Assembly (NCBI GenBank): GCA_947172415.1
Contig: OX359193.1
Coordinates: forward strand, 7,899,501-7,963,500
Direction: 5' to 3'
DNA: 64,000 bases
From: Chondrosia reniformis
Taxonomy: Eukaryota > Porifera > Demospongiae > Chondrillida > Chondrillidae
The first letter of the stretch is position 1, and each line of letters starts with the position of its first letter. The notes below the pieces were generated by a model. The model searched no databases, had not been told where the DNA came from, and was given only the letters and a program-made list of their open reading frames with translations. This document shows, in pieces, positions 20,953 to 33,314 of the stretch. Position numbers and translations under genes: made by a program.

Positions 20953-23900
20953 TCAGAGTTCATCATGCTTAGCCTTGAGTGTCTCTCTGGCCTTCTGAGC
21001 TATGTTTGATGGAACCCTAAACCTTACAAGTGGGCAGTCCCCTTCAATATTTTGACAAAAGAGCTTTTCCAAAGAGGCTGATTTGACAATATCAAATCCA
21101 ACATTTCCTCCAAATGTTGAAGGCTTCCAGTAATGAGAAGTGGAAATTGGTTCTGCAAAAATACCTTTCAGTGCAAAAGGGGTTACCAAGTCAGTCATGG
21201 TTTGGCCAAATATCTTGTTGGGCATGTGTTTCTCCATAATTATACCAACATAAAAGTCAAGGCCTTCTATGTCTTCATAAATCTCCTCCATATCTTTAGC
21301 CACTTCACTGTCACCTTTGTATGAATATATACGTAGATAATGGAAAATATTGTACATCTTCACTATGCAGTTAACACACCTGTCAATTCTTCAAAAGATT
21401 TATAGGGCTCCATGTTAAAAAATCTCCTGTAATTATTAAAAGACTGCATTCTCAGTTGGCGTTCATATTTAATTAGTTTGGTGCTGACTTCCATTGTGTG
21501 ACTCCCATGGTTATGAGAGGTAACCTATGTGATGAGAGGTAACCTATGTGATGAGAGGTAACCTATGTGATGAGAGGTAACCTATGTGATGAGGGGTAAC
21601 CTATGTGATGAGGGGTAACCTATGTGATGAGGGGTAACCTATGTGATGAGAGGTAACCTATGTGACGAGAGGTAACCTATGTGACGAGAGGTAACCTATG
21701 TGATGAGAGGTAACCTATGTGATGAGAGGTAACCTATGTGATGAGGGGTAACCTATGTGACGAGAGGTAACCTATGTGATGAGAGGTAACCTATGTGATG
21801 AGAGGTAACCTATGTGATGAGGGGTAACCTATGTGACGAGAGGTAACCTATGTGACGAGAGGTAACCTATGTGATGAGAGGTAACCTATGTGATGAGAGG
21901 TAACCTATGTGATGAGGGGTAACCTATGTGATGAGGGGTAACCTATGTGATGAGAGGTAACCTATGTGATGAGAGGTAACCTATGTGACGAGAGGTAACC
22001 TATGTGACGAGAGGTAACCTATGTGATGAGAGGTAACCTATGTGATGAGAGGTAACCTATGTGATGAGTGTATGTGGGTATTATACAGGTAGACATATAT
22101 ACGTACAACCATCTTCATTATATTTCCAGTGCATACTACATATATGCTTACCGTCCCAGCTAGATTCTTCGACATAGAGTCAACAAACTCACTCATGCCA
22201 TGTTTCAGCAATGGTTCCACATTAAACATGAAGTCCTCCATTGTGTAAATTGTTCCAGCAATGTCAAACCTGTCAGGGGCTAGCGGGTGCCAGTGATAGA
22301 GGTGATCAAAAGCTAGATGAATGCGATTACTGGTAGGAATATTCTCCCCAAACATTATTTCTGGCTTGTAGACAAATTGTAGTTTGTAATTGGCAAGGTG
22401 ATTAATATAATCCTCCACAGTCACCTTCATCATTTCTCCTGGTACATATATTGGTAAAAATACATTACTAAGCTTCCATAAGCACAATATCAAAACACAC
22501 ATATATGGATGAACTAAGGGGCATCTTAAATATGGAACAAGAGAGGTATTTTTGAATGTACGTATGTATATAATAGTGAAATATGTACATATCGCATACA
22601 GTATATACCTAATTATGTAAACACTAATTCTATTATTAAATGTATTACTAGAAAGATATACTACATAATGATGTACATACATTGGAATATCATTTTAATA
22701 AATGTTGTCATTATATAACTAGTAGTTACATGAACACCCTCAGAGGTTACAATCTTATCGCCTTTGTCATTCAATATAATTAATTAAATTCTCAATAAAT
22801 GATTTTTCGGTTCCTCTTGAAGCTTTATTATACACCTAATACTTCATGCATGCACTATACTACTATTTAGTGTAGTCATACCAACCTGTAATTATTAACT
22901 TTGCTGTGTGATACAGTCTTTCATCGTCCCAAGAAGGGTGTTCCTTCTTCAAAACGGAGCATACTCTATTGTGTTCTCTCAGGAAGATGGTGCTATACAT
23001 CAACAGTCCAGGCAGCAATGCAAAGAAGGGATGACCAAGAGCAAATCTCTTATCTTCTGGGACATTATCTGGATAATTCATAGTCACATTAGCGTCCTTC
23101 TGAAATGGAGGCCATTCCTCTCCATTAATTATCTGAAATAATGAAGGACTCGTGATCAGTGTCAATAAAATAATAAAGTTAGTTTTAGGGGAGTTAATTG
23201 CACTAAAGCCTAGACTATATATGATGATAAAATGAATAATTTAATACGATCCCCCATGCAGCCATGTATGATAACATTTTGATCATATGGTGGGTTAACA
23301 TACTATATACCTTCTAGTGATAATTCACTTCTTTATTTTGGTATATGTTCAAAAGGTTAATTGTTAACATAATATATAGTCTATAAGGTTATATATACCC
23401 CGTTGCCGGGGCAACCGCTGGGATATAACAGTATTTAAGAAGCTATATACTGCCCTCGGATTCTTAAATTCTGTTTAAGAAGCTATATACTGCCTTCGGA
23501 TTCTTAAAGTCCCGCCAAAATAACGATAAGAAGCTTTGGAGTATATATCACTTATACCACGGCGCTTCGGTGTATATGGGTTTATATACGTACTCGCCCT
23601 CGTGTCTCGTACGCATAAAACCCATATACACCTCAGCGCCGTGGTATAACTAATACGTATTAGTCTTAACCTGTGATTTCAGCTTTCCATTAGTGAAGGA
23701 ACGTAGCAGGTTCTCCCTCTCCACACTATCGCCATAGACATTGGAGACATCAAAGGCATGTCGTCCCCAGGTCATTCCAGGTCCCTTTTTAAAATCAGTC
23801 TTAAAAAACTGGTGAGTGAAATGTTGTGCCCAAAATACAAGCATGAGACTGGTGTTAAGTGAATCTGGAATGAAATCCTTTCTTTTGAAAAGCTTTTCAG

Positions 23901-25707
23901 CAACTTCCTCAGGATCTGGTGGGTTCTTTTTACCTATTATGTGTATGAGTACATGTCAGTTGGGAGAGCATGCAGCTATATACGTATAGCTAAGCTACAT
24001 GTAAAGACATGCTATCCTGATTAAAAATCATGAACAACTGCTATGGAAATTGAATGTTTAAATTGAGAAAGTTTTAATGAGTGTATAAGATCATATCCTT
24101 TTGCTGATGAAGACCTTTGTGGTCGAAATGTTCAATAACTTGTATAAAAATTACTGTTGTTGATATATGAAAACCACTAATCTTATAATGAACCCAACAA
24201 GCCATACCATTTCATTAAAGAGTGTATATATATCCATATACAGAGTAGATACAGTGTAGCAATTGAACTAACCAGCTATTCCAAATGGCGTGGGACAGTC
24301 CTTTGGTACTGGAGGCAGGCACATTGCGAAATAGGATCTGTTCAGTTGGGCCTCCCTTGTAGTATATTCATGACCGGAATTGTATAGAGGTGGTTCAGCA
24401 ATGATTGATATTCCTCCTACATATGTTTATGCATATAAGTATATGTACAGATATATATATGCTTACTCTGTAAAAAGCCTATAGGGAACTAAACCTGGAG
24501 AGAGCTTTGGATGAAAATACCTATAAGAAAACTCCATGGCTCCCTCTCCTATACTATTACCCGCCTGCAGGATATGAGCAAACTGAAAGTTTAAAAAAAC
24601 ACTAGTTATACATTCAGCTATCCATATCTGTTAAATCACCCTCTTATGCACCTTACCCTATATCCATCCACCCATGGCTAGATACATATATGTAGTCTAG
24701 TCGCATGTGCAGGCACAAATTTCTGAAATGGTCCATCAGTTCCGTGAACCGGACTGGCAGCCCAAACACTCCAAATTAGTCTCAGACTCAATACTGATAA
24801 AATGAATGGCGAGCCACATAGCATATTCTGATGTTTTGTAGCAATAATTTTCTACTTTAACCCTACATATAAGCACCTATAACCCAGTACTTTTATATAG
24901 TCAGTCTGTATAGCTCAGTACTTTCATATAGTCTGTACTTTTATATAGTGTTTTAAGTAAAAAGTCTCTGAGAAATTCCACCCTGTTAACAATACTCCAA
25001 ATCCAGTCAAAATGTTGAAACAAATAGTTAATAGTTTCCCTGCTTGGTCTGAACAAATTACTCAACCAAGTTGACAAATAGGCTACAATAGGAAGAAGAT
25101 AGAAAAACAAGTGAAATGTGAATGAGAATGAATAAAAATACACACCAAATGTGCTGTAGCTATGGTATATGTATATGTATTACTGTCCTCTGTTTTCATT
25201 AACCTGCCTATCGATGAAGACTGCATCACTCTTACCATGCTCACAGTCAGTCCCATAGTAGCCTGTCTCTGTACAATCACAGGTATAACCATTTCCTTCA
25301 GACATGCATACTCCTTTGTTCTGGCAAGGAAATGAACAACAAGGATTGCCTATATAGGGCAGAAAGTGAAGCAATATGAAGCAATACAGCACTATACCTA
25401 TTATAACAATGTCATAGCTAGCAGCTCAACCAAGTCTAAGAGTATATAACCACACAATATTCTACACTTATACAAATAAGATATAAATCTACAATATTGT
25501 CATAATTTAGATTGGCGTTTCAGCACAAACTGACATTCAAACTCGATCCGAGTCAATAGCTACATATACGCGAAGCAGTTGGTCACAACCTATAATATTA
25601 TACTCGATATACTACGAGATTGGCTTACTTGAACATGCTAAATGGTAGCACACGATGAACAACAAACAAAACAGTTCTACTATAATTCGGCTCGACCCTC
25701 TGTCCAT
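20953..25707 (-). CDS. PTGS: Prostaglandin G/H synthase (cyclooxygenase), tandem copy 3
   Basis: Nine exons in phase: 25629-25707, 25236-25349, 24939-25082, 24273-24416, 23671-23933, 22886-23132, 22152-22438, 21380-21524 and 20953-21314; 594 aa. All catalytic and heme-binding residues, the EGF cysteines, the membrane-binding Arg and the HDEL end are present. It has Tyr at the Tyr355 gate position and Ala at the Ser530 position. It differs from copy 2 by very few residues (for example Lys/Arg changes in the VPED and VCSVL segments). The next gene upstream is the complete Kelch gene K1, which marks the end of the tandem array. Confidence 0.95.
21514..22068. repeat. 19-bp splice-acceptor minisatellite, COX copy 3
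   Basis: About 29 units of the same 19-bp repeat. The order of unit variants differs from copy 2, so unit number and order changed after the duplication. Confidence 0.93.
23393..23655. mobile_element. Hairpin-rich fold-back insertion in COX copy 3 intron 5
   Basis: Copy of the 15255-15538 element at the same site, with a shortened central loop (the GGGCGCTACGCG part is missing) and a few stem changes. Both TATACCACGGC/GCCGTGGTATA ends are kept. Confidence 0.7.
24046..24220 (+). mobile_element. Insert with hammerhead-like core, COX copy 3 intron 4
   Basis: Copy of 15929-16102. CTGATGA is at 24104-24110 and GAAA at 24125-24128, with the same GACC/GGTC stem. The base after GAAA is T instead of C here. 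Confidence 0.48.
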
Positions 25708-26467
25708 GGCCGCCGCAAACCCAATTGATCAAAGGGAAGGATTTATGAGGTCATCGTCGTCGATTCGAGTACACTAGTACGACACCGATCGCGATAGGCA
25801 TATCGGTTAACATGACACGTATGTAAGGATTCATCTTACTAGAAGACAACTTGGAACTACCAGCAAGAGGACAATTGCAAGCCAGAAAATCTGCCTCATG
25901 TAAGTTCAATTTCATTTTCTATATAGCATGCCAAGATCTAGACTCGCTGATATTAAGACCATGTGATCTTGCAGTATATATATACATGTATATATATTTT
26001 TGATTTATTTATCATGTATTGCAAAGGAATGATAAATGATGTAGGTCCCCCTATTTATACCAGCCATGGCCGATGGAGCTGTACCTATTGTAAACCAATA
26101 ATAATAACAGTGACAGTGTGCCAAACCAGTTCAACATCCCCAGAACTAGAAATTTACATCAAAGCCACCACTGACTCTTAATATAAGAACTTGTAGTCAT
26201 TGAGTATCATGATTGTAATACAAACATAGAATCTAATGTTTTTGGTGGAAGTATAACATACAATTTATATAGAATTGTCATGCACAGCATATATACAATC
26301 ACATTCCACACTTATAAAGAGCATTTCCTATTTCTTTTAATATAGGAAATAATTATAAAACAATGAATCAGCAATATCAGCTTTAAGTTCACAAAAAGGT
26401 ATAAGGTTATCACAGAAGTGTAAGGTAATTATGAAAGTGTCTAAATATCTCACAATTATAAGACAAT
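25708..26467. other. COX copy 3 upstream region
   Basis: Same block as 9931-10620 with the retroposon-like tail at about 26055-26118. It is followed by the 3' untranslated sequence of Kelch gene K1. No additional gene seen. Confidence 0.55.
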
Positions 26468-28668
26468 TTAGTTGCTTTGCCTTAAAAAACTGCTACCCAC
26501 AACACCAAATCCAATTCCACACAGGTACTGAGTACTCTCGCTGCCATCTGATTGGTCAGTGAGTGGTCCAGTGTGAAGGGGGATAGGCTTATAAAATGCA
26601 GACTTCCTGCCATGTTCCATGATCATGTTGTGTATGGGAGAGCCCTTTACTTTCTGACACAAATACCTGTCCTTATCCCTTAGTATCACGTTCATACACA
26701 TATCCTGCAGTCTTTGGACACCTATGTACGTATATACAGATATGTGCATACATTGGAAAATACACAATCAAAAGAGAATTTGAATAAGTGAAGGCCAACT
26801 TCAGAGATTCTATTAGGGATGTAGCCACTACATTCACATTATGAAGGGGACAGATGAGGCACTGTCCTTTTCTGAACTACACAGAATCAACAAATCTTAA
26901 CATTTTTGTCTAAAACTATGTTGAGTTACCCCAATGCAGTATCCTAAAATCTCCTTTCCATTTTCTATATCCTCGCTTAGTTTTTGGCATGTCACCAAAT
27001 CGCATTGTGTTTAGAGGAAAATTTCCTCCAAAAATAATTACTTGAACAGAGTAACCATGGAAACAGGTAGCTGTGTGCCAATATCTGGGAGCCAATGGAA
27101 GTGATACCTGAAGGAGGGACAAACTTAGGAAGATGATTCAAGCAAATCTTAGCAATGAATGTAACTCTCTGTTGTCCTTCAATTTTCTTAACATGTGCTT
27201 ACTTTTTGCCATTTGGGTGTGTCATCACTATCAAGTGTCAATAGCCAGCAATCATCCAGTACCCTATTGGTGTCCCTCTCCTTTCCCCACAAGAGAAATA
27301 TTACTTGCTTGACTTCTTCTCCAAAGGCAATCTTTCCAACCATTGCTGGATCAACAAGGCAGTTCAGTGAGTGAAATGTTCTAGGACCTGGCCAAGGCTC
27401 CCCTGGATTGGCCGCTATTGGACCTTTGAAGCTCCGAGGCTGTGGAATGTGAATTCTAGCTCTAAAGTATCCGTGACTTACATATTATTTGTAACAACAA
27501 AATTAGAATCAGTTCATTTTATAACTACTGCACATGCATGGCCATGGACTAGACACATCTATGTACATAACTGAAAATGAAATAGATGTCACCTTCTATG
27601 TATAGGGTCATTTAGCTGTTTCAACATATACAGTTCATCAGTTTATTTTTAAAATAAAAAAGGTCTGTAGCACGAGGATTTAACAAATACACAGTGAAAG
27701 CTTTTGTGAAGGCCAAACACTCAATATATTCTGCTCTTGGCTTTATAATAATCTGCCACATATATAGATGACTTGTAAATGAGCGTACCCAATGATTTGA
27801 GCATACAGTACCTGTGTGTCAAGATTCAAAATGTAGATGCTGTTCGACAGAATCCCATCCTCTCTGCCACCAAACAGAACTGCGCGACTCTCAGTAAAGA
27901 ACACCGCTTCATGGCCTCCCATCGGCTTGGGACGGTTTTCAACAGAAGGCAAACTCCAAGCATCTAAAATTAAAAGAAGAAAAGATAGAGGACTCAAAAA
28001 GACCAAGAAGAAGAAAGAGACTCCTAGGACTCACTGTTGTCTATGTTAAACTCCCAGAAGGCATTGTGGTGGCCATATGAGTGCGGTAGCGGCTCAATTT
28101 CATGATACTTCGCTTCACACCCTGCAAGTCTAGCATCTTCAACCTTTATGCAAATACCACCAAATGTTACCAATCTATTAACATAAGGAAGCAAAATAGT
28201 GCGGTAGACTGGAAATGGCATCAAATCAGTTTTTGGTTGTATCTTCTCCCAGTGCAAGCTTGACAGATTCAGATGATAAAGGTCGTTGCGAAAATGGAAT
28301 TCTCCATATCCTCCAAAATGGTAGATGTGATCATGTAGGACAGCTACACTGGCCCCATAGTCTGGTGGAGGAGCATCTCCTGTGGTGGGGTACTGCCACC
28401 ACAGCTGGCTACAGATGTCGTACACGTCTATCAGCTTCTTCTCCGTGTGAGGAAGATTCTTTCTTGTTCGAATAAGAACTGGCTCCGAGTCTGACTCGCT
28501 CTCCGACTCGTCGTCACTGGAATCCTCTGAATCGTCTCCTCCTCCAATATATTCAGTCTCCACTATGATTCCTCCCCAGAAGTAGATCTTCCCCTCGTAA
28601 TGGACCGCACAGTGCGCCCTTCGCTCAAACAGGGCCAGAGTATCTTCAGATTGTAGGCTAGCAGCCAT
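26468..28668 (-). CDS. Kelch-repeat protein K1
   Basis: Kelch beta-propeller protein of unknown partner, probably a cytosolic scaffold. Five exons in phase: 28035-28668, 27812-27963, 27203-27439, 26930-27107 and 26468-26721; 484 aa. Kelch signatures: AVHYEGKIYFWGG near residue 25, DHIYHFGGYGEFHFRNDLY near 120, NRLVTFGG, RAVLFGGREDGILSNSIYIL, and APRYWHTATCF...VIIFGGNF. A Ser/Asp/Glu-rich acidic loop (about residues 40-65) interrupts the first blade. Its start lies 145 bp downstream of the stop of Z1 on the same strand, an arrangement repeated as Z4-K2 and Z5-K3. The 3' three exons are the source of the Kelch half of pseudogenes a and b. Confidence 0.88.
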
Positions 28669-28813
28669 TTCGAGCCTTTCGTGGAATATTCATGGGGAAA
28701 TCCCATGAGGTCGTCCATCTAATAATTTACATAACAGATTATTCATCAATGGAAATTTACAAACCATAAATCCTCGTTAAAAATGCTGTTAAAACGCAAA
28801 CGTAGCAAGCAAA

Positions 28814-31800
28814 TTAAGTAGTACTTTCAAGCAAGAGGAATATAGCATCAGAGAAACACTGATAAGAGGAGAGAAACTTAATAGCCCCCAACACTTCCGA
28901 GTATTTGGGCGGGATTTCTTGGGCTTTAGCCCAGGTTAGCAGAACTATGTAGGTGCGCTCCTCAGGTAGGTCCTCTGGGAGTATCTGAATCCTTTCCAAG
29001 TGTTGTTCAGCTAATCCCAGGAGTCTACCAAGCATTTTCCAGAACCAAGGATTTATGCGCTTGGCCAAATGAGCAAAAAGCTTGTTTCTTGCATTTTCAG
29101 CTTTCTCCAGTAATTCAACACTTTCCCTTCTCCTGTGACGAATTTGACTGTTATTGTCTGTTGGAGTGGGTGTGTGGGGATTACTAACGGAGAGATTGGG
29201 ATGGGAATACTTGGAGATGATTGTGTGTACTCTCTCTATTAGGTCTTGTCTATGGAGTGTCTGTAGAAGATCAAGAAGGTCTGTAATAGACTCTCCTATA
29301 TAGGTTTGAAACCACATCCTATAAAGCTGAAACTCCTTCTCTTTGAGGGCAGAGCTGACTCCTATTGTAGAATTGATTTGGGTCACATCATGTTCTCTGA
29401 ACCTCAGCTGTCCAGCAAGGTTTTCTGAAAAGTGAGAATGAAAAGAAATATCGACCAAAATCATGCAGTGAATTTTATCAATCACTGATCGGTGATCATT
29501 TTGAAAGAAAGAAACTCTAGCTGACAACACTGCTGGATTGTAATGTAGCTGCTTTTCCCCTGTACATGAGAAATACAGAGCAAAATAGACATATCTGTAA
29601 TATAATGCCATGCAAATTTGATTAACAGTTTATTGTCCAGTGGTTTTGAAAATGGCATGATTGAAGGAACAAGGTCATTTTCATTATTCATTGAAAAAGT
29701 AGTCATTCATCACACATACAATGCAGTGGAGTTTGAAATATTAGAGACACTTCACACATACAATGCAGTGGAGTTTGAAATATTAGAGACACTTCACACA
29801 TACAATGCAGTGGAGTTTGAAATATTAGAGACACTTCACACATACAATGCAGTGGAGTTTGAAATATTAGAGACACTTCACACATACAATGCAGTGGAGT
29901 TTGAAATATTAGAGACACTTCACTCGATGAACAACTGTCCTGCTGACAGAAGCCACATGCATACTAAGAAATGACACCATACTTGTTCCATGTAGCTAAG
30001 CAGAGTGTTTCATGTGATCACATAATGAAAAATGGAAGTCGGACATCTGGCAGTATGCAGTTAGGGATGATAAAATGAGAATTGCATTTGATTGGCCTAA
30101 GTGAATGGCCTTACCGTTTCTTATACTTCTTGTCTCCAGGCACTTGGCAGTTAAGGTACAGCTAGCCACTACCTCCTGTCTACTTCCACAAACCACATCT
30201 ACTGCAGTATTAAGTGTGCCAGCTTCACCTTGACTAGTGACAGATATGGTTGCGCAAGGCCACTCCAGGACATGCTTCAGAGGTTCACTAATTTCTCGTA
30301 TAAAGGGGCGGCCAGACCCCCCCTAAAACGGTTTGCATTTTCATGATTTGCCATACATGCCTTGTTAGGTTGTTCATATACAAACTTACAGGTGCCAACT
30401 TGAAGTTCATGGAACAGGGACTACAAAGTTGAAAGCATTGACCACTAGGTTCTTTGGTAGCTATGAACTGGACGGTTTTCTGGACCTGGAAATGTATATT
30501 CACCACTCTTAATGCAGGTGTTCCGATAAGAGGAGCACTCACCTTCCCATTGACAAACCTCTCCACAGTGACCAGAGTGTAGTCACCTTCAGTCTTGCTA
30601 TGGACACCATCTGTGCTCGGCTGACAGGCAATGTTAGCAATGTGCCCAATTGCAAGCTAATTAAATAGAGAAATGACTCTTACTTAGACACACCATTCTA
30701 AATGTACATGTTTATGACACAACATACGTATATTCAGTAGCACACTTATGGACACCTATCTAGTAATACTATTTATCTTCCATACCTGAAACTGGTTAAC
30801 TAAATTATAATGTCAATGGCTCAATACATATTAAAATAAAAAAAGATGTTTCAAATACCCTTGGGTCTTGTGGTAACTTTATCTCCCAGCCTTCACACCT
30901 CACGTTGTTAGTTGACACAAGTACTTCATCAGAAGGATGAAAGAAACCTCTGACCAGTTGTGAGTCCCATTCACTCTCTCTGTAGTGCCCCATCAGCAAC
31001 TAACAGAATACATGCAAAGTAGTTCATGCATATCTGTGTTGGAGGTCCATACAGTAACCATAGTTACTTAGTTAACAACAAATGAAGCTCTTACTAGACT
31101 GCCTCACTTTTACACATACATAGTTCTACTCACACTACATACATGCACTCCTGATATATGCATGTGCTCACATGCTACACCATACTGTCCTACTCACACT
31201 TAGATAAGAGGGCACCAAGGGAAGTGCCAAGAGGTCAGCATTCCATGCTCTCCTCCAGTGTCTCATACTGGGCTGCTGCAAGGAGATGCAGACATTATTC
31301 ATCGCTGTACTGGACACTGCGCTGCTAGAAACATTAAATTTGACTTTCTCTCCAATAAAATGATCACTGAAGTGATACAAGGGAATTCCCCCATATGGAT
31401 ACCCAAGGGGAAATACCCCATTTGTGTTGGCTACAAATGGCTCACTGTCAGATGACCTGCTGAAGAATACTAATTGAGAGAAGCCGGTTTGGTCCTCCCC
31501 TGGGTTGCAGAAGTGGGGCAGCTCCAACCAGATGGGATGACCACTGGAGACGGTCCATTGTGTGTCACCGAGGACTTGGAAGCGGAAGACAGCACTGTAA
31601 GCTCTCAGAGAAGAGGAGGCTTCATCCAAAGGAATGACATTGAACTTCAGGAGGAGGGGCTCCTGAAGTGTTCCTTGAGGGAAATACAGTGAGACCCCAT
31701 GCTCATAGGAGTACAAGTGGACCCTTCCTGGAGGGACTATATTAATCATCTCTCCATCTTCCCCTTTTGTGTGGCTAGGAGTGAGGTCAACGCTGGCCAT

Positions 31801-32992
31801 GAGTTGAGTTGAAACATACAGTGGTAAAGTATCCCAGGGGGTACTCCTGGGGATATTATTGGGAGCTTTTCTACCGGACACATAGTCGAAATCTGGAAGA
31901 GAATATACATAACCATGAATAACTCTGTATTAGTGGTAAGTCATACACAACAATTTACTTTGGTGATTGGTATACTAGTATGCGTATTGGTATATGTACT
32001 GGTATATGTGTGTAAATATGTAATAATTATATGCATCACAAGCATGGAGTCTGACTGTGCAGTTGATAAAGGTATCTTATGAAAAATCTAAGATATACAT
32101 GCTATGCCTATTCTGTAAAAGAGCCTATAGGGAAACTAAACCTGAAGAGATGTATAGTATATAAATTGATTATTTATTCATTTCATATTTATAGCTGTAA
32201 TACACCACATGTACATATATAGGCATATGTGAAATAGAAAATTAACAACATGCATGTGGTTGAATACATGAAAATGTGTTAGGAGAGAAGGATGTACACA
32301 CATATATACATACCATTGATAGCTGCTCTATCTTGAAACTCAGTAAGTTCTACTATAGAATCATGAGATTGTACAACTACAGGAGAGAGATTATACAGAG
32401 ATGGAAAATCTAATCCTACATGCATACACGCATCACTTCATCACATAATATATATATATATATATATGATTACTATATACTCCATTGCGCTGCCAAATAT
32501 GCTTTATTTGCTAATATGCTAACCTTTTGAAGACACTTGATCTTCCAATTCATCAGCTGTATCATCAGTCATCTTCTGGTTACCTGTACAGCAGACTCAG
32601 TATAGGAGGGACCACAGTACATATATCTATATATAGTATATGGTACCTGATTGGCTCTCTAATTTTTCACAAAGTGAGAACATCAAACGATAAAATATCT
32701 TGTTCATTTCACTTGTAGAAGATTGAAAAAGTGATAAAAGTTGTTCTGAGGTCAACAGAGGAGGGGACTTAGCGGTACCCCAGAACTTGCCCCATAACAA
32801 GCTCCTTTTAACCTCTTGAGATTGCTTCTTGAGAGCTTTATAATCTTTCTTCTTTATATGGCTGCTGGCGTGAAGTAGTTCGAGCAGATCGTCTGGGTCA
32901 GTGCTAGATGGGAACGCATCTTTCACAGCGAATAGGAGCTTCCTAGTCGTTTCCCATTCTTGATCCTTGTACTCAGGATTGAGTTCAGACAT
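28814..32992 (-). CDS. Z1: helical N-domain, ZU5, two Death domains
   Basis: Putative death-fold adaptor with PIDD/UNC5-like architecture. Nine exons in phase: 32647-32992, 32524-32583, 32314-32409, 31198-31892, 30859-30999, 30543-30656, 30390-30485, 30115-30322 and 28814-29559; 833 aa. Residues 1-115 form an all-helical, charged domain (DPDDLLELL, LLWGKFWG), possibly CARD/DED-like. A polar linker follows. ZU5 is at about 210-330 (GVSLYFPQGTL, PIWLELPHFC). About 400-585 may be a UPA-type region. Two Death domains end the protein: about 605-690 (LYRMWFQTY...DLLDLLQTL) and about 745-830 (FWKMLGRLLGL...LLTWAKAQ). No signal peptide or membrane segment seen, so likely cytosolic. Its ZU5 exon is nearly identical to that of Z3, although the flanking exons differ widely. 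Confidence 0.87.
29711..29925. repeat. 42-bp tandem repeat, five copies, last intron of Z1
   Basis: Five near-perfect 42-bp units (starting CACACATACAATGCAGTGGA). The matching introns of Z4 (about 53464) and Z5 (about 60570) have a single unit, so this is a recent expansion. It reads open because 42 is divisible by three, but it lies inside an intron. Confidence 0.92.
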
Positions 32993-33314
32993 GGTCTACG
33001 CAAAGAGACAGAAGAGAGATATAATGACCACTCTCAGCATGATTAGCGAAAGGGATGTCCATTAAATCCTTCACTAGGCCAGTGTCTCTCTTACTAGGTA
33101 ATTAAGAGGAGCTCACCAGATTCCGAAAACGTTTATATTTAGCGAGTCATGGTTTCGATTAGCTAGAGTATTAGACTTCCATCCGACTGCGAATGTGCGT
33201 TCAGAAAAGTTTATTCGACTAAAGGGGTGCCGTCATATAGGGGAAACAGTCTGGGAACGTCCCTAGTGTAATCTACACATGCGGTCTGGAGCGTTGGCTA
33301 CAATTTATGGCTGA
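32993..33314. promoter_or_regulatory. Divergent promoter region between Z1 and the macro-domain gene
   Basis: Head-to-head intergenic region (322 bp). It has a block CCGAAAACGTTTATATTTAG near 33123 and an 11-bp palindromic site GGGAACGTCCC at 33253-33263. Both recur in the regions at 38112-38655 and 56605-57260. The 11-mer fits the NF-kB p50-type pattern GGGRN-N-NYCCC (established consensus); binding is inferred. Confidence 0.55.

Noticed and set aside
31258-31692. Open frames antisense to the ZU5 exons (MSHTGLLQGDADII..., MREAGLVLPW...) at four places
   Set aside because: Shadows of the highly conserved ZU5 exon on the opposite strand.
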